From Hansfordia pulvinata (taxonomy: Eukaryota; Ascomycota; Sordariomycetes; Xylariales), in the NCBI GenBank assembly GCA_006538405.1, contig BJKQ01000007.1, positions 620,001 to 684,000 of the forward strand: DNA of 64,000 nt. Reading direction: 5' to 3'. The notes beneath the pieces are model-generated. The model had not been told where the DNA came from, did no database searches, and saw only the letters and a program-made list of their open reading frames with translations. Positions 13,163 to 24,243 of the stretch are shown here, piece after piece. Position 1 is the stretch's first letter. Each line of letters begins with the position of its first letter. The translations under genes and the position numbers were made by a program.

Positions 13163-13643
13163 ATGCCTCAGGAAATCGGAGACATCAAGAAGTTCATCGA
13201 GGTCTGCCGGCGCAAGGACGCCCAGTTACGTGCCAAATTCGCCAGACCGACCCGGAGCTTGCCCCTCATCGAGCGACGGAATTAACCCCTTCGCGACGGG
13301 GGCAAATGTTGTGCCCGCGATGCTGCAGCTCCGTGTCGAAGCCCGTGCTGGAACTTGTAAACTGACCAATTTGTAGCCGCCCGGATCAAGAAGAACACCT
13401 CTTCTCAGACCAAGTTCAAGGTCCGCTGCTCCAAGCAGCTGTACACCCTGGTCCTGAAAGACAACGAGAAGGCCGAGAAGCTCAAGCAGAGCCTGCCCCC
13501 TAGTACGTTCGACACACACTCCGACTCGCGCCCCCGCGCCGCTCGAGCAGTGCCTCGCAAACAGTGTTCAACTAACACGCGCCATAGACTTGTCCATCAA
13601 GGAGGTCCCCAAGAAGAACAAGAAGGGTGCGCACGTCGCGTAA
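13163..13643 (+). CDS. rpl38: 60S ribosomal protein eL38
   Basis: Component of the large cytosolic ribosomal subunit. Start [20 protein letters not shown] at 13163. Exon 2 is 13377-13502 ([20 protein letters not shown], then [21 protein letters not shown]), donor GTACGT. Exon 3 is 13588-13643 ([18 protein letters not shown], stop TAA). The first intron has a good branch (CTGAC) and acceptor (TTGTAG at 13376) but its 5' end is odd. Family spacing predicts KDAQ-S-ARIKKN, which puts the exon end at 13226, yet the bases there are TACGTG, lacking the G of a GT donor. The nearest true GT (13230-13231, GTGCCA) keeps frame but inserts one extra residue (KDAQLPARIKKN). Expected product is 81-82 aa. 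Either a base error at the donor or an unusual splice site is involved. Confidence 0.9.
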
Positions 13644-14339
13644 GCGAGCTACACCGGCTCGTTGAGAGGGGGAAGGCGAGACATGAATTAGGACGGATGC
13701 GGGACTGAACTCCGGCGGAGGGGCGGTGCCACCTTGCTCGTCCCGAGCAGGGCAGGATGCGTGCGTGCGATCGCCGTCCTGCATGGCTTAGCTTGTGTTT
13801 GACGACGACGCGACGACTACAATGAAGACATGTTGGCACCTCCTCCCCCGGCCCATCCCACCCTGCCCACCAACCCGGACCCAGGAAAGCTACATTACCA
13901 GGCGAAACTGGGCGTGAACTGGCTATTACTGCCATTACATTTGACGAGGGGAGACGGCGTCTTACGGATACCTTTTTTACAAACCGGCCATGGAAGGGAA
14001 AAGCGTTATCGGGGCTCAGGCTCTTGCATGTCGGCACGGCTTCTCCAATGCGTGTGACCTTGGCCTCTTCCCTGAAGGGAAGAGGCTCAATGAATGCGGC
14101 GAAACTCTCCTTGTCCGTCTCGCACCATGACAAGATGGTGTGAGAACAAAAGAATAAAACAAGAACAAACATGAGCAAAACCGTGCGGCGCGTCATTGAT
14201 CTTGTGTGAAGTGATATATCCGTGATCGATTCTATCCGCCATGAATCATACTGATCCTGGTTTACTCGGAAATCTGGGCGCGAGCTGTGCTATCCATGTC
14301 CTCCGACCGCACAGGCGTCGTGGAAGCCCCCTTCCCCCC
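13644..14339. other. Intergenic, convergent 3' ends
   Basis: About 700 bp between the 3' ends of rpl38 and the minus-strand gene to the right. No coding sequence is supported. An AT-richer part around 14130-14260 may hold polyadenylation signals. Confidence 0.5.
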
Positions 14340-15167
14340 TCACAAGATGCGCCTGTAGTGCTCAACCCGGCGGCCCGCGACCAGCGGCGTGATGGCGCCG
14401 GCGTACCGCGCGAAGCCCTCCGACCGCGCAAACTCACGGTGGCGATCGACGCTGTCCCACCCCGCGAGGAAGATCAGGACGTCCTCCTCCTTGCCGCCGC
14501 CGCCTTCGCCGTTCCCACCTTCCGCCCTCCAACCCCAGCGGACGTCGTGCGGGCGCGCGAAGCACCGCAGCGCAGGCAGCGCCTCGCGCTCCCACGCCCT
14601 CGCCAGAGCCTCCCTCCCGCCGGCGCCGGGGGCGGCCGTCAGGCGGCCGATGCTGACGACGGGGCTGCGGGGGAGCGGCACGGCTTCTTCCTCCCCGCGG
14701 CCCGCGCTGTCGCCGCAGTCGCCGCCTTGGCTGTCTTTGCTGCTGTCGGTAGAAGAAGTGGAGTAGGCGGGGGAGGGGGAGGACAGGCCGAGCAGGTCCC
14801 CCGCGACGTGGAAGCCCTCGGCGCGCGCGAGGTCGAACTCGGCCGCGAGCGGACCGACCACCCGGTCGTCGCCGGCGACGCGCGCGGCGAAGCCCGCGTG
14901 CTGGCGCGCGCCCGACGGCCAGAAGCCCGCCGACAGGCAGACGGCCGGGTCCTCGACCTGCTGGAGGACCGCCGCGGCCGGGGCCGGAGCTGGCGCTGCC
15001 CTGATCCCGGTCCCGGTCCCGGTCCCGGTCCCGTCGCCGGGAGACTCGGACCCGGACGCCGCCGTCCAGCTCTCGAGGGCGCGCAGCGTCTGGCCCAGCG
15101 CCGCGGCGCCGCCCGGCGTCACCTCCGGCGACTTGCTGGGGTACCACACGAGGTGCGTCGCGGACAT
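14340..15167 (-). CDS. Unrecognised 275-aa protein, possibly a duplicated dimeric alpha/beta barrel-type fold
   Basis: Single-exon frame starting MSATHLVWYPSKSPEVTPGG and ending VAGRRVEHYRRIL. I do not recognise the family with certainty. The C-terminal stretch EDVLIFLAGWDSVDRHREFA then FARYAGAITPLVAGRRVEHY has the look of an antibiotic-biosynthesis-monooxygenase/EthD-type ferredoxin-like barrel (hydrophobic strand, W-x-S-x-x-x-H, C-terminal strand); this is inference. A Thr-Gly stretch (TGTGTGTG) is encoded by a GGTCCC-type tandem repeat at 15006-15033, and a Ser-rich linker lies mid-protein. High third-position GC supports coding. An in-frame ATG 46 codons upstream (15305) would give a basic extension; the shorter start is preferred because the upstream part is low-complexity. 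Confidence 0.65.
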   Translation of the reverse strand: MSATHLVWYPSKSPEVTPGGAAALGQTLRALESWTAASGSESPGDGTGTGTGTGIRAAPAPAPAAAVLQQVEDPAVCLSAGFWPSGARQHAGFAARVAGDDRVVGPLAAEFDLARAEGFHVAGDLLGLSSPSPAYSTSSTDSSKDSQGGDCGDSAGRGEEEAVPLPRSPVVSIGRLTAAPGAGGREALARAWEREALPALRCFARPHDVRWGWRAEGGNGEGGGGKEEDVLIFLAGWDSVDRHREFARSEGFARYAGAITPLVAGRRVEHYRRIL

Positions 15168-16628
15168 TTGCCTGGGTGAACGTAGGGAGGCGGTGACGAG
15201 CGTCTTGCTTTGCAGTGCGACGAGACGGACGCTGCGTGGGGCTGGGTGCGGGTTGTATGCAGCGTGCGCGTGTGGGTGTTTGTAAGTCTTGTAAGCGGAC
15301 CACACCCTTGTCGCTCTTTCGCCTGCGACAACGGCGCCTCGTGGCAGACCAGATCAGCGCCTCTGTATTGCTTGCGCGTCAAGTGGCGAGCGGCACTCAG
15401 CTTTATGCGAGAGGGCAAGGCTTTCGGACGTTCCGCCTCTGTTGCCTCAAAGGGACGAAGGGGAGGGAGAGAGGTCGGTAGCCACACTTGAGATCCCGGG
15501 TGGCCACTGATGTGCCGTTGTGCTGCTGTCTGTGTGTGGCTTCGTCTATCTTGCGCAATGCCGGATATGTCGACTTTCTTCCATGCAAGCTCCTGTGGTT
15601 CGGGATGCCGCGGCGGCTCTCTTTGTACCCCATACGGCCGAGAGCTGCGGGCGACTGGTCGCCGGCCGCAATGGCGGCAACCCATGCATGGGCTACGGCA
15701 ATTTCGCGTCCCGACAGCGGAGTGTCGAGCGGGTTTCGGTCTTTAGCACCCACCCACCGACCCGGCAGGCCAAGAGATGGCCGCCCGTCCCTTTGCTCCG
15801 CTCGCTGGCCCTGGGCAGGTGAGGCCTCGCTTCCGACGCGAAGCTCCGGACGACACGCTTGCCTGTTTGCTTGCTTGCTTGCTTGCTTGCTTGCCTGCCG
15901 CCCATCTCTGACTCGAACCGGACTGCTGAGCGGCGACGCGCGCGGTGTACCTGAGTTGGCCTGCGACGTCTCCTGCCCCCGAGTATGTGATGTGGTAGGT
16001 TTGGGCCGGGGCGGGGCACTATTGGACGCCCCGGCCGACGGTGAGCGCAGAGCCGCTCGCCCGGTGTGGGGATCCATGGCTGTGACGCCCTGAGGCTGGA
16101 AGAAGCTGTGATGACTGAGGGTTTCTTCCTGAGCCAGGCAGCCCAGCCTGCGCCCGCGACGACGCCATCCACCCTGGCGGTCGGTAACGGCGCCGCGGAT
16201 TTACGCCATGTGCCACCCAGCGATCGCAGCACTTGGCAGCCTAGTGGTAAAAATAGTAGGTTTTGTGGTCAAGGCAGAAGTGCTCAGGGCTATTCTGCCC
16301 GACTGGGTCTATTCCTGACTACCAACCTACCAGGTTCCTTGCATCGTAGATGCAGCGTCTGTTGTCTCCCACCCAACTGACTTAGTACTCATCAGAACGC
16401 AGAATTTCTCGTTCCGCCCTTTCGTCGGTCACTCGCCATCCAGTATTGCCGCACCTTGCCGCGGTGCTCAAGGCATCCGCCATCTAGACACCGCGAAATG
16501 TACATGTACCTGTCTGGGTCCTATCTATGGACGACACGCCAAAAAATAAATATACCCGCTCTTCGAAGCAGTCAGGGCTTAAAGGTTCCTTCGCCTGTAA
16601 TGTCCATGCTGGCTGAAATGCGATCGGG
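15168..16628. other. Intergenic, divergent promoters
   Basis: About 1.46 kb between divergently oriented genes. It holds a (TTGC)n tract at 15866-15895. Open frames on both strands are GC artefacts without domains. No specific regulatory site identified. Confidence 0.55.
15866..15895 (+). repeat. (TTGC)n tetranucleotide microsatellite
   Basis: About seven units of GCTT/TTGC with edge variants GCCTG; non-coding. Confidence 0.85.
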
Positions 16629-18235
16629 ATGTACTTCGGCAATCAGCTGGTGATCACGGCCGTTCTTTGCCGGCTGGTCTTGTTCGCCAGTGGCAAGGTA
16701 CGTTACGGTTTCGCTGGCCGTCGATATTTCCAGACGTTAGCTAACTCCGCTTAGATCTTGAGGACGCAAGATATTGCTGGCTTGTATGGATACCTGATCT
16801 GGGATGGCAGTGAAAATCATCCTGTCTACCTCATCGGGCTGTATGATGGCGGTGTTGCCGCGCTGCTTTCTGAGAATGCCGCCAAAGACCTTGAGGCTCT
16901 TTACAACGCTGTCGACGGTAAGGCCTGCACCATCCCGCGCGTGTTGTTTTGATTATTTGTTTGAGCCTAAGAATACGTTACAGTAACCCACCCGGATGTC
17001 GACGGGCGCTGCCGCCCAGCCAAGCCCATATGGGACTGGGAGACCAACGGCCCCGTGTACGCGTGCATCCCGCCCTCGCCGACCGTCATGTCGCTCCTTC
17101 GGGGGAAAGACAAGGAGCTCTCCGCCGAGGTGGACGCCAAGGTCCCTCACGGAAGAGGGTACTCGAAGCTGCTCAAACAGATGCGGACCGCTTTCCATAA
17201 ATGGTACAAGGCTGCCAGCTCGGGGACGAGGCCCAAGCTGGTCGGCTCAGATTCCGCCACCGAGTACGCCTCGGAGATGTCCTACGAGAACCGGGATGAG
17301 AAGGCGCGCAGGTGGCACCGGCTGGTGCTGGCGGTGTACAAGATGAACGGCTGGGACTACATCGACGCCGACGTTGTGCACAGAATAGTCCGGGCCGTCT
17401 TTGAGTGGACCATCAACGTCAAAGTGACACCAGAGTTTGATAAGCTTTTATCACAGATGGTCTCCAGCACTGGTCTCGCCCAAAGGCACACTTGGCTGCC
17501 CGACTGGAAGGTGGAGGTGCTAATAAGCGCAGCTGCCGGGCGCCACCCAGGCTTCAGCACAACAGGTCAGTTGAGAACCCCCTCTCTTCATTCCGGAATC
17601 GCTCAACAAGCGTACGGTGTCTTACATGTAAAAGCAGACCTATCCTACTCTCAAGGCAGTGCGGATATCCAATCGTACGTGCTCGGGATCGGCAGGGGAG
17701 ATATCAACCCCTATTACACTCAGAGAGCGTACATATTCGTCGTCAACTCGATGACCGGCCGCTTCCTCCCGTTCGTGGGGACCACGTTCGTCTCGCATGA
17801 GCTCGTCTTCTCAAGGTTCCTGGCCGGTGACTTCCAGCTGCTCGGTTACGACAAGCTTTATGGACGGAGAGCGGCCCATGCTCATCTTGGTAAACGGAGC
17901 TCGGCCCAGGGCCACCTCGCGGTTTTCTAGTAAGTCCAGTCTCTTCCAAGAAGACTCGGCATTGCATGGCCCATTGCGGATCGTTGGAGACTCAATAGAG
18001 GGCAAATACTGACCCGGGCACGATCAGTTTTGACGAGGTTATCAAAGGGTCACGATATCAGCTCAACGAGAAAGCACTCAAAAGTGCAGCAAAGGGCTTC
18101 TCGCCGGTGACCGTGGACAGCTTCGTCATGGAAGAGATGATGGTGCACCATGACCTGGACAAGGCCGATGTAGCAGCACAGAAGATGGGGTCTCTTCAGG
18201 TCGCAGATGAAAGTGATGGTTGGGGGACGAGCTAG
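16629..18235 (+). CDS. Predicted secreted protein of unknown family (437 aa)
   Basis: Five exons: 16629-16697, 16755-16917, 16984-17565, 17638-17929, 18028-18235. Donors are GTACGT, GTAAGG, GTCAGT and GTAAGT; acceptors are TTAG, ACAG, GCAG and TCAG. Total 1314 nt is in frame from ATG to TAG. The first exon encodes MYFGNQLVITAVLCRLVLFASG, a hydrophobic N-terminus that fits a signal peptide. The remainder (GLYGYLIWDGSENHPVYLIG, AVYKMNGWDYIDADVVHRIV, YTQRAYIFVVNSMTGRFLPF, DVAAQKMGSLQVADESDGWG) has no motif I can place. It is rich in aromatic residues, with few cysteines, so it is not a typical small Cys-rich effector. A caution: near 17860-17929 an alternative frame has a stronger G/C third-position bias, so exon 4 could contain an indel, but the given model closes without one. 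Confidence 0.7.
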
Positions 18236-19634
18236 AAGGAGGGTATTCTCGTGTATTTCTATACAGTGCGTCACCCACGAGTAAGCGGACCAGGCCGTTG
18301 GGGCGGGTTCACCCGTCGGGGGCTCTTAAGAGGCCGCGGTGGCGATTTGGCATGGACATCATACCGCCTCAGCTCGGGCTGCTAAATCAGCTTTTTGAGT
18401 ATTGACGAACGAGCCATAGCTGTGAGGCCTGTGGCTTTGAGGCCGAGTCTGCTGCGTCGTCATGGTTAGTGGCCCAGCTGGCGAGGTGGTCAGACTTTAG
18501 GCATCCCGGCCCCTGCCCTTGAGCTTACCTCCCCATCTCTTTTCGAAGGGCTGACTGGATTGAGTCGCTGGCTTGGCTGGGGCGTGGTCTCTTGTGCGAT
18601 GGAGAATCAACGCACGCGCACCGTCGTGGCTTCTGCTCTGCTGGGGGCTGTGATTCGACGGGTCTCAGGTGTCTCGGGCGGGCGTCAGACGCAAGCCTCA
18701 GAGGCGCAAGAATGCACGCGCCATGGCCCCATTTGACTCAAAGCAGCACCCTGTCATGCGATGATTTGAGATCCGGCCTGGTCTGGCCTGGCCTGGCAAC
18801 GCCCTGGCCTGGCATTGCGGAAGCGCAGTGGTCGCAGCCCTATCTGACCACGACTCCTATCTGGCGCTCGGCAGTGTTGCAATTTGGAGCAGGACCCTTC
18901 AGGAGAGGTTGGAGAAATATGACGATACCTACTACCTAAGTAACCACGGCAGACCAGGCCAGGTGCCCGATGGATAGGGCAGCTTGAAATCCAAATCACT
19001 GATAACAACCTACCTAAAAGCTACGAGGCAGCAGACCCCGCGATCACGCTGGTGTCCCACCACACCACGACGCCCGACTGCGGAGAGGCCGGCCCGACGT
19101 AATCATGCATGAGCCGCGGGCGGGCTGCAGACTGGCGGGCGGGCGGCGAGGTGACGAGGCCCGGGACGACGACGACGACCCGATGTCTGACAAGAGAGCC
19201 GGGCCGTGTAACGGGGTAAAGCTGCAAGGGGCCGCGGCGAGATGGTGCGCATCCGGATCCGCGGGCGTTACTCGTACGTGGGACAAGGTGGAGATACCTA
19301 CCTACTCGTACCACGTACCACGCGCCACACCTGCACCGGCGGCAGGTCGCGCGTCTCATGCAGCCTTATCTTGGGTAACGGTTGTGTCGTTGCGGTCTCT
19401 GGGGGCGATGCGCGTGCCTGTGCTGTGCGTCTGGGAAACCGATCGTGGGCGGACAAGGAAAGGATCGGATCCGCAAACGACCTCCAGTCTGTCTGGGCGG
19501 GCGCGGGGGAGAATCCGGAGCAGATGTCATTCGCAGCTCCCGACGGGGTCCCTGCGGCGATTTTTGCACCCAGAGACATGTCGACTGGAGTTTGTGGCAC
19601 CAACACACACACATACACACACACACACACACAC

Positions 19635-19689
<55 letters not shown>

Positions 19690-21630
19690 CTCTCTTCACG
19701 CTTGTCGATGGATATCTGCCCTGAAGAAACAAACCCGAGTCAGGGGCTAGATAGGAAATGGGGGCAGCATCGGGCGAAGGAATGCCCACCGAGGAGGGGG
19801 GGTACGGAGGGGGGCAGCGCTGATCACCTGAGCGGGAGCCCGGGTCTGGTACTGTATGAGGTAGGTACTCGTACCATGAGCTACATGTACAGGGCTCTTG
19901 CACCTAACTTAACCTCTGCTATGGAATTCATAGCATCGTCCGTCAAGCCACGCCACGCCCAGGCCTAGTTCATCTTAGTGCCCAGGTCTGGATCCATCGC
20001 GACGGGATTCGGGTGCCGCGCAGAGCAGCAACCGTGACATTGACGACGAACACCATCAGGGGCGACCCCCAAGACCGGCATCCCAATTGGCCTCCAGCTG
20101 GCCTCGACCTTGCAATGCGGCCCGTGTACCGTCTACCTGAACCGGCGGGCGCCAGCAGCCATCCATGATCCCGGTCGGTCCTCACAGATGCAGGTGCGCC
20201 CTGGCTCCGGCCCCCGGGGGGGATCGTGGGTGTCCCTGAAAGGTAGCGGCACCCGCTGAAGACTTTCATTGGCTGCCGTGGACATTCTACCTGAGGCCCC
20301 CGAACAGTCACGCGCGCAATGGCAAGCATAGTAGGTGCAAATTCGATCGGGCATCGTGGTCTGTCTCACCGACCTTGAAAGACCACCTCCTTAACCTGTT
20401 TTTTCTGCATCTTTTTTTTCCCACCGAATCAGAAAAACCCCATCATCGTGAGGCAAGGTGCCGGGCGTGGACTGTACGAGGATGTGCCAAAGTGGCAGGA
20501 TTGGATTGGGATGCGTTACTGACCAGCAATTTCGGTACGCAGACCCGTCACTCGCCGTGACGGATTGGTGCAACAGCGAATGGAAGTCTCTCCCCGTTCC
20601 AGTACTTCCAGGCCGTTCCCGCCCGCTTGTCATCCCCCGGCACCTCGAGCGATGTGGGCTGACCTGCAAATGCGGTGACCCGGATTCGTGGACCTCGACG
20701 AGCGTCGCACCGGCTGCGGAGAGGCCGAGTACAGGGTACCAGTCGGTCACATAGGGTCCCCGCGGCAGCTGGAGACGAGCAGCACCTGCCGCGCTGTCTG
20801 GTGCGGGTTGGCCGGGACCTCCAGCAGCCATGCCCCGCCGGCCCCCAGGCCTCCCACGCTACTCTCGTACCGGTACCTGGGCGCACCGCCTGGCTGTCGT
20901 CGTGTCCCTGGCCGACGATGGGGCACGTCCACAGCCCCGGAGGCGTCTCATCCTGTCTGCAATGTTAAATTCATGATCATAATACTAGAGCCTCGAGTAG
21001 CGCGCGGCCCTGTTCGCTTCTAGAAGAAAAAGGGACCAATTTCGGGCGGTGCTGCATGTCCCGAGTGCCAGGCCCGTCGATCCAGTCCGGCTAAATAACA
21101 CGCCCTGGCCCGCCGCGCACTGTCTGAGGCCGTTGGTCTGTCCCTCCTTTTTTGACGTCTTACACTGCACCGCACCACCTTTCGGTACGATACGCCTGCC
21201 TCCCGTGTCCAACAAAGCTACTCCCAACCGCCTGCCCACTTCCACTTTGCAGCTGCGAACTCTGCTCGCGACGACGATTTCTTCTTCTTCTTCTTCCCAG
21301 CCCACTCCAGACCGGTCTCTTCACCGACTCTTCTTCTCGTTGGGCTGCCGCTGCCCTCTCAGCTCTCGCGCTTTACATCCCCACAACTCACCTAATCGGC
21401 CGCCAAGCCCATTCGCCCTCACCCCTATCCCTCCTCCTCCAGGCGTACACCGGCGGCAAGACGACACGCTCGACGACAGGCTGATCAGAATCCACCGCGG
21501 ACCTTCTCGAACCGCACAAACCAAATCGAATACCGCGAAATATCCCGGCAGGCGTGCTGCTCCAGCAACGCCCAACTACCCCCGGCGCATGACCCTCATC
21601 CCCACCACCCCCGAAAGCACCTCCTCGGAC
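18236..21630. other. 3.4-kb intergenic stretch with microsatellites
   Basis: No supported gene. It contains the (CA)n/(CT)n tract at 19602-19692 and three TACTCGTAC motifs (19269, 19303, 19866). From about 21130 to the mevalonate kinase start the plus strand is C/T-rich, which fits a 5' leader for that gene. Confidence 0.55.
19602..19692 (+). repeat. Compound (CA)n-(CT)n microsatellite
   Basis: About 30 nt of CA repeats (one TA interruption) followed directly by about 55 nt of CT repeats; non-coding, within the spacer before mevalonate kinase. Confidence 0.95.
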
Positions 21631-23389
21631 ATGTCCAACGGCGCCAATGGTATCGACCGCGGCATGGAAAAGCTGCAGATTAACGGCCATGCGCCCAAGC
21701 TGAACGGCCACGCGAATGGCCATGCCAACGGCAATGGCGCCGTCTCGCGCTCTCCTGTCGCCGACATTCTGAGCCCCCGCCTCGACCGCAAAATGTCCAG
21801 CCCCATGATGCCCGCCTTTCTGGTCTCAGCTCCTGGCAAGGTCATTGTCTTTGGCGAGCACGCTGTCGTCCACGGTAGGGTATGTACCAGCTCCACCATT
21901 CATCACCCTCGTCGGCTCCTTGACTCGTCTGCCGTGGGTGAGGCGCCAATGCGACACGACCACGCGCTTCCCGACGCGCAGGGGACATGATGCTTCCTTA
22001 ACGCGTCATGGCCGCCGCGCATCGGCTGTGATCCATCCCTAGGGACACTGGAGCGAATCGGCCGCTTCTGACTGACGCGAGACTGACATGTTGTGTGCCC
22101 AGGCCGGCATTGCTGCCTCGATTTCCTTGCGGTCCTACCTGCTCGTCACCACCCTGTCCAAATCCAAGCGCACCGTCACCATGCAATTTCCCGACATCGG
22201 CCTAGAACACACGTGGCTGATCGACGCCCTGCCCTGGGACCTTTTCCACCATCCTTCGAAGAAGAAGCATTACTACGACCTCGTCTCGGAGCTCGACCCC
22301 GACTTGCTGAAAGCCATCCAACCGCACCTTGCCGAGATCTCCCCTCACCTTTCCGAAACCGAGCGCAAGATCCACCAGAGCTCGGCATCCGCCTTCCTCT
22401 ATCTGCTGCTATCGTTGAGCTCTAAGAAAGCTCCCGGATGCCTCTACACCCTGCGATCCACGATACCGATTGGCGCTGGCCTGGGCAGCAGCGCCTCCAT
22501 TGCTGTCTGCCTGGCGTCTGCGTTCCTGATCCAAAACCGGACGCTATCAGGCCCCCACCCGGACCAGCCGTTCGACGAGGCGCGGGTGCAGGTGGAAAGA
22601 ATCAACCGCTGGGCGTATGTGGCCGAGATGTGCATCCACGGCAACCCCTCGGGACTGGACAACACGGTAGCCACCCAAGGCAAGGCGGTCGTCTTTCAGC
22701 GCAAGGACGGGCGTCCACAGCCCGAGGTAACGCCGCTATGGGACTTTCCCGAGCTTCCCCTGCTGTTGGTGGACACGAAGCAGCCCAAATCGACGTCAGC
22801 CGAGGTGGCCAAGGTCGGGAACCTGTACAAAACGCATCCCAAACTGGTGGGCAGCATTCTCGACTCCATTGACCGGGTGACGAGGAGCGCCGAGAGCCTC
22901 ATGGAAGAAGATGACTTTGATAGCGAAGAGGAGGAGAGCTTGCGCCGCTTCGGCGAGCTTATGAACATCAACCACGGGCTGCTCGTGTCACTAGGTGTAT
23001 CTCACCCGCGGCTAGAGAGAGTGCGGGAGCTGGTTGACCACGAGGGTCTGGGATGGACCAAGCTAACAGGAGCCGGAGGCGGCGGATGTTCCATCTCGCT
23101 GATGCGACCCGGCTCGTCAAGAGAAGAGGTCACGCGACTCGAGTCACGGTTGGAGGCCGATGGGTACGCCAGCTTCCGGACGACGCTAGGCGGCGATGGG
23201 ATCGGAGTGCTATGGCCGGCAGTGCTGAAGAATGGCCTGGAAGACGAGGATGAGGAGGGCGGTATGGAGATTGATCTGGAGCACTTCCTGAGCGCACCGG
23301 GGAACGAGGGCGTGGAGAAGTTGGTTGGCGTATTTGACAGCACGGGCGAGCGCGAGGGCTGGAAGTTCTGGAGGGTTGAGAGCCAATGA
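21631..23389 (+). CDS. ERG12: Mevalonate kinase
   Basis: Phosphorylates mevalonate to 5-phosphomevalonate with ATP, an early step toward isopentenyl diphosphate, sterols and protein prenyl groups. Exons are 21631-21879 and 22103-23389; the intron (donor GTATGT, acceptor CCCAG) splits VVHGR from AGIAASISLRS. GHMP-kinase motifs are clear: APGKVIVFGEHAVVHG (motif 1), TIPIGAGLGSSASIAV (motif 2, ATP loop) and KLTGAGGGGCSISL (motif 3). Also HGNPSGLDNTVATQG, typical of mevalonate kinases. Product is 511 aa from MSNGANGIDRGMEKL; an in-frame ATG at 21589 would add 14 residues. The start at 21631 is preferred for its purine at -3, but either is possible. N-terminal Asn-Gly-His repeats (NGHANGHANGNG) form a low-complexity leader. 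The next gene downstream, same strand, encodes a prenyltransferase subunit that uses products of this pathway. Confidence 0.95.
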
Positions 23390-24243
23390 CGGGGATCAGT
23401 GTTCGCTGACTGACCGAGCTGGATGAGGCATGAAATCGGCTTGGTGTGCTAGCCGTGATATAGCGCGAGGCAGGCGGCCCAAGGACCGGGGTCATGTTGT
23501 CTATATAATTAATAATACGGGCCATTCAAGATGAAGTGTTGTGGGTTGGCATCATGGTGTAAAGTGAAGTCTGAGTTGAGCTCGAGTGGGATGGGTGATC
23601 CCTGCGAACTACCATATCAGGGTGGTGCGACTTGACAAATAAGGCTTCACTGGGGGTGATGTTGTACCTTTCTTACCAGTACTTATTGAGGTAGGTAAAG
23701 ATGCATGGCCACAGTCAGTACATTACCTACGCTGAGTACCTAAGACCGTCGAAAGTGAGGTGGGCAAAGCTGGGATAGACCTAGATGTGGCATGTACAGA
23801 GTTGACATATTTCCAGCTATCCTGTTGCTGGATCGCCTTGGAAAAGAGTCTGATATATAGATGGCTCACATGGCTGATAATGTCCGTCAAGTGTATAATG
23901 CGCCTCAAAATTGAGGGACGCCCATGAACGCGATATGCGGGCGTATGTAGCATTGGTAGCACAATTAATCCATCATTGGATGCATCATGTACCTACCTGA
24001 CATACCTTACGAGTACTCGTACACATAGAGGGGAGCTGGAATTGGCGGAGCAGGGCCCCGGAACGCAGCGACCCCACCATCCGACGCCACCGCGGGGGCT
24101 CCCAAGCAGCTCAACACCACCAGCTCGGCGCCCCGGCTCAACGCCGCCCGCCTTTCGCTCAGCCTCCCCTCCAGACACGCGGGACCCCGCCGGCTTCCCG
24201 ACAAGGCCAGCGACACCCTCCCCATACCTGCCCAGTCCGTGCG
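23390..24243. other. Intergenic between ERG12 and the prenyltransferase alpha gene
   Basis: About 850 bp; holds the ERG12 3' end and the next promoter. It has a TACTCGTAC motif at 24014 next to GTACCTACCTGACATACC. AT content rises at 23500-23960. No coding sequence supported. Confidence 0.55.

Noticed and set aside
19105..19968. Open frame spanning the CA/CT microsatellite
   Set aside because: The frame is kept open by the dinucleotide repeat itself; there is no conserved sequence on either side.
21049..21588. Upstream in-frame extension of mevalonate kinase
   Set aside because: C/T-rich leader-like sequence before the first plausible start; no conserved kinase sequence.
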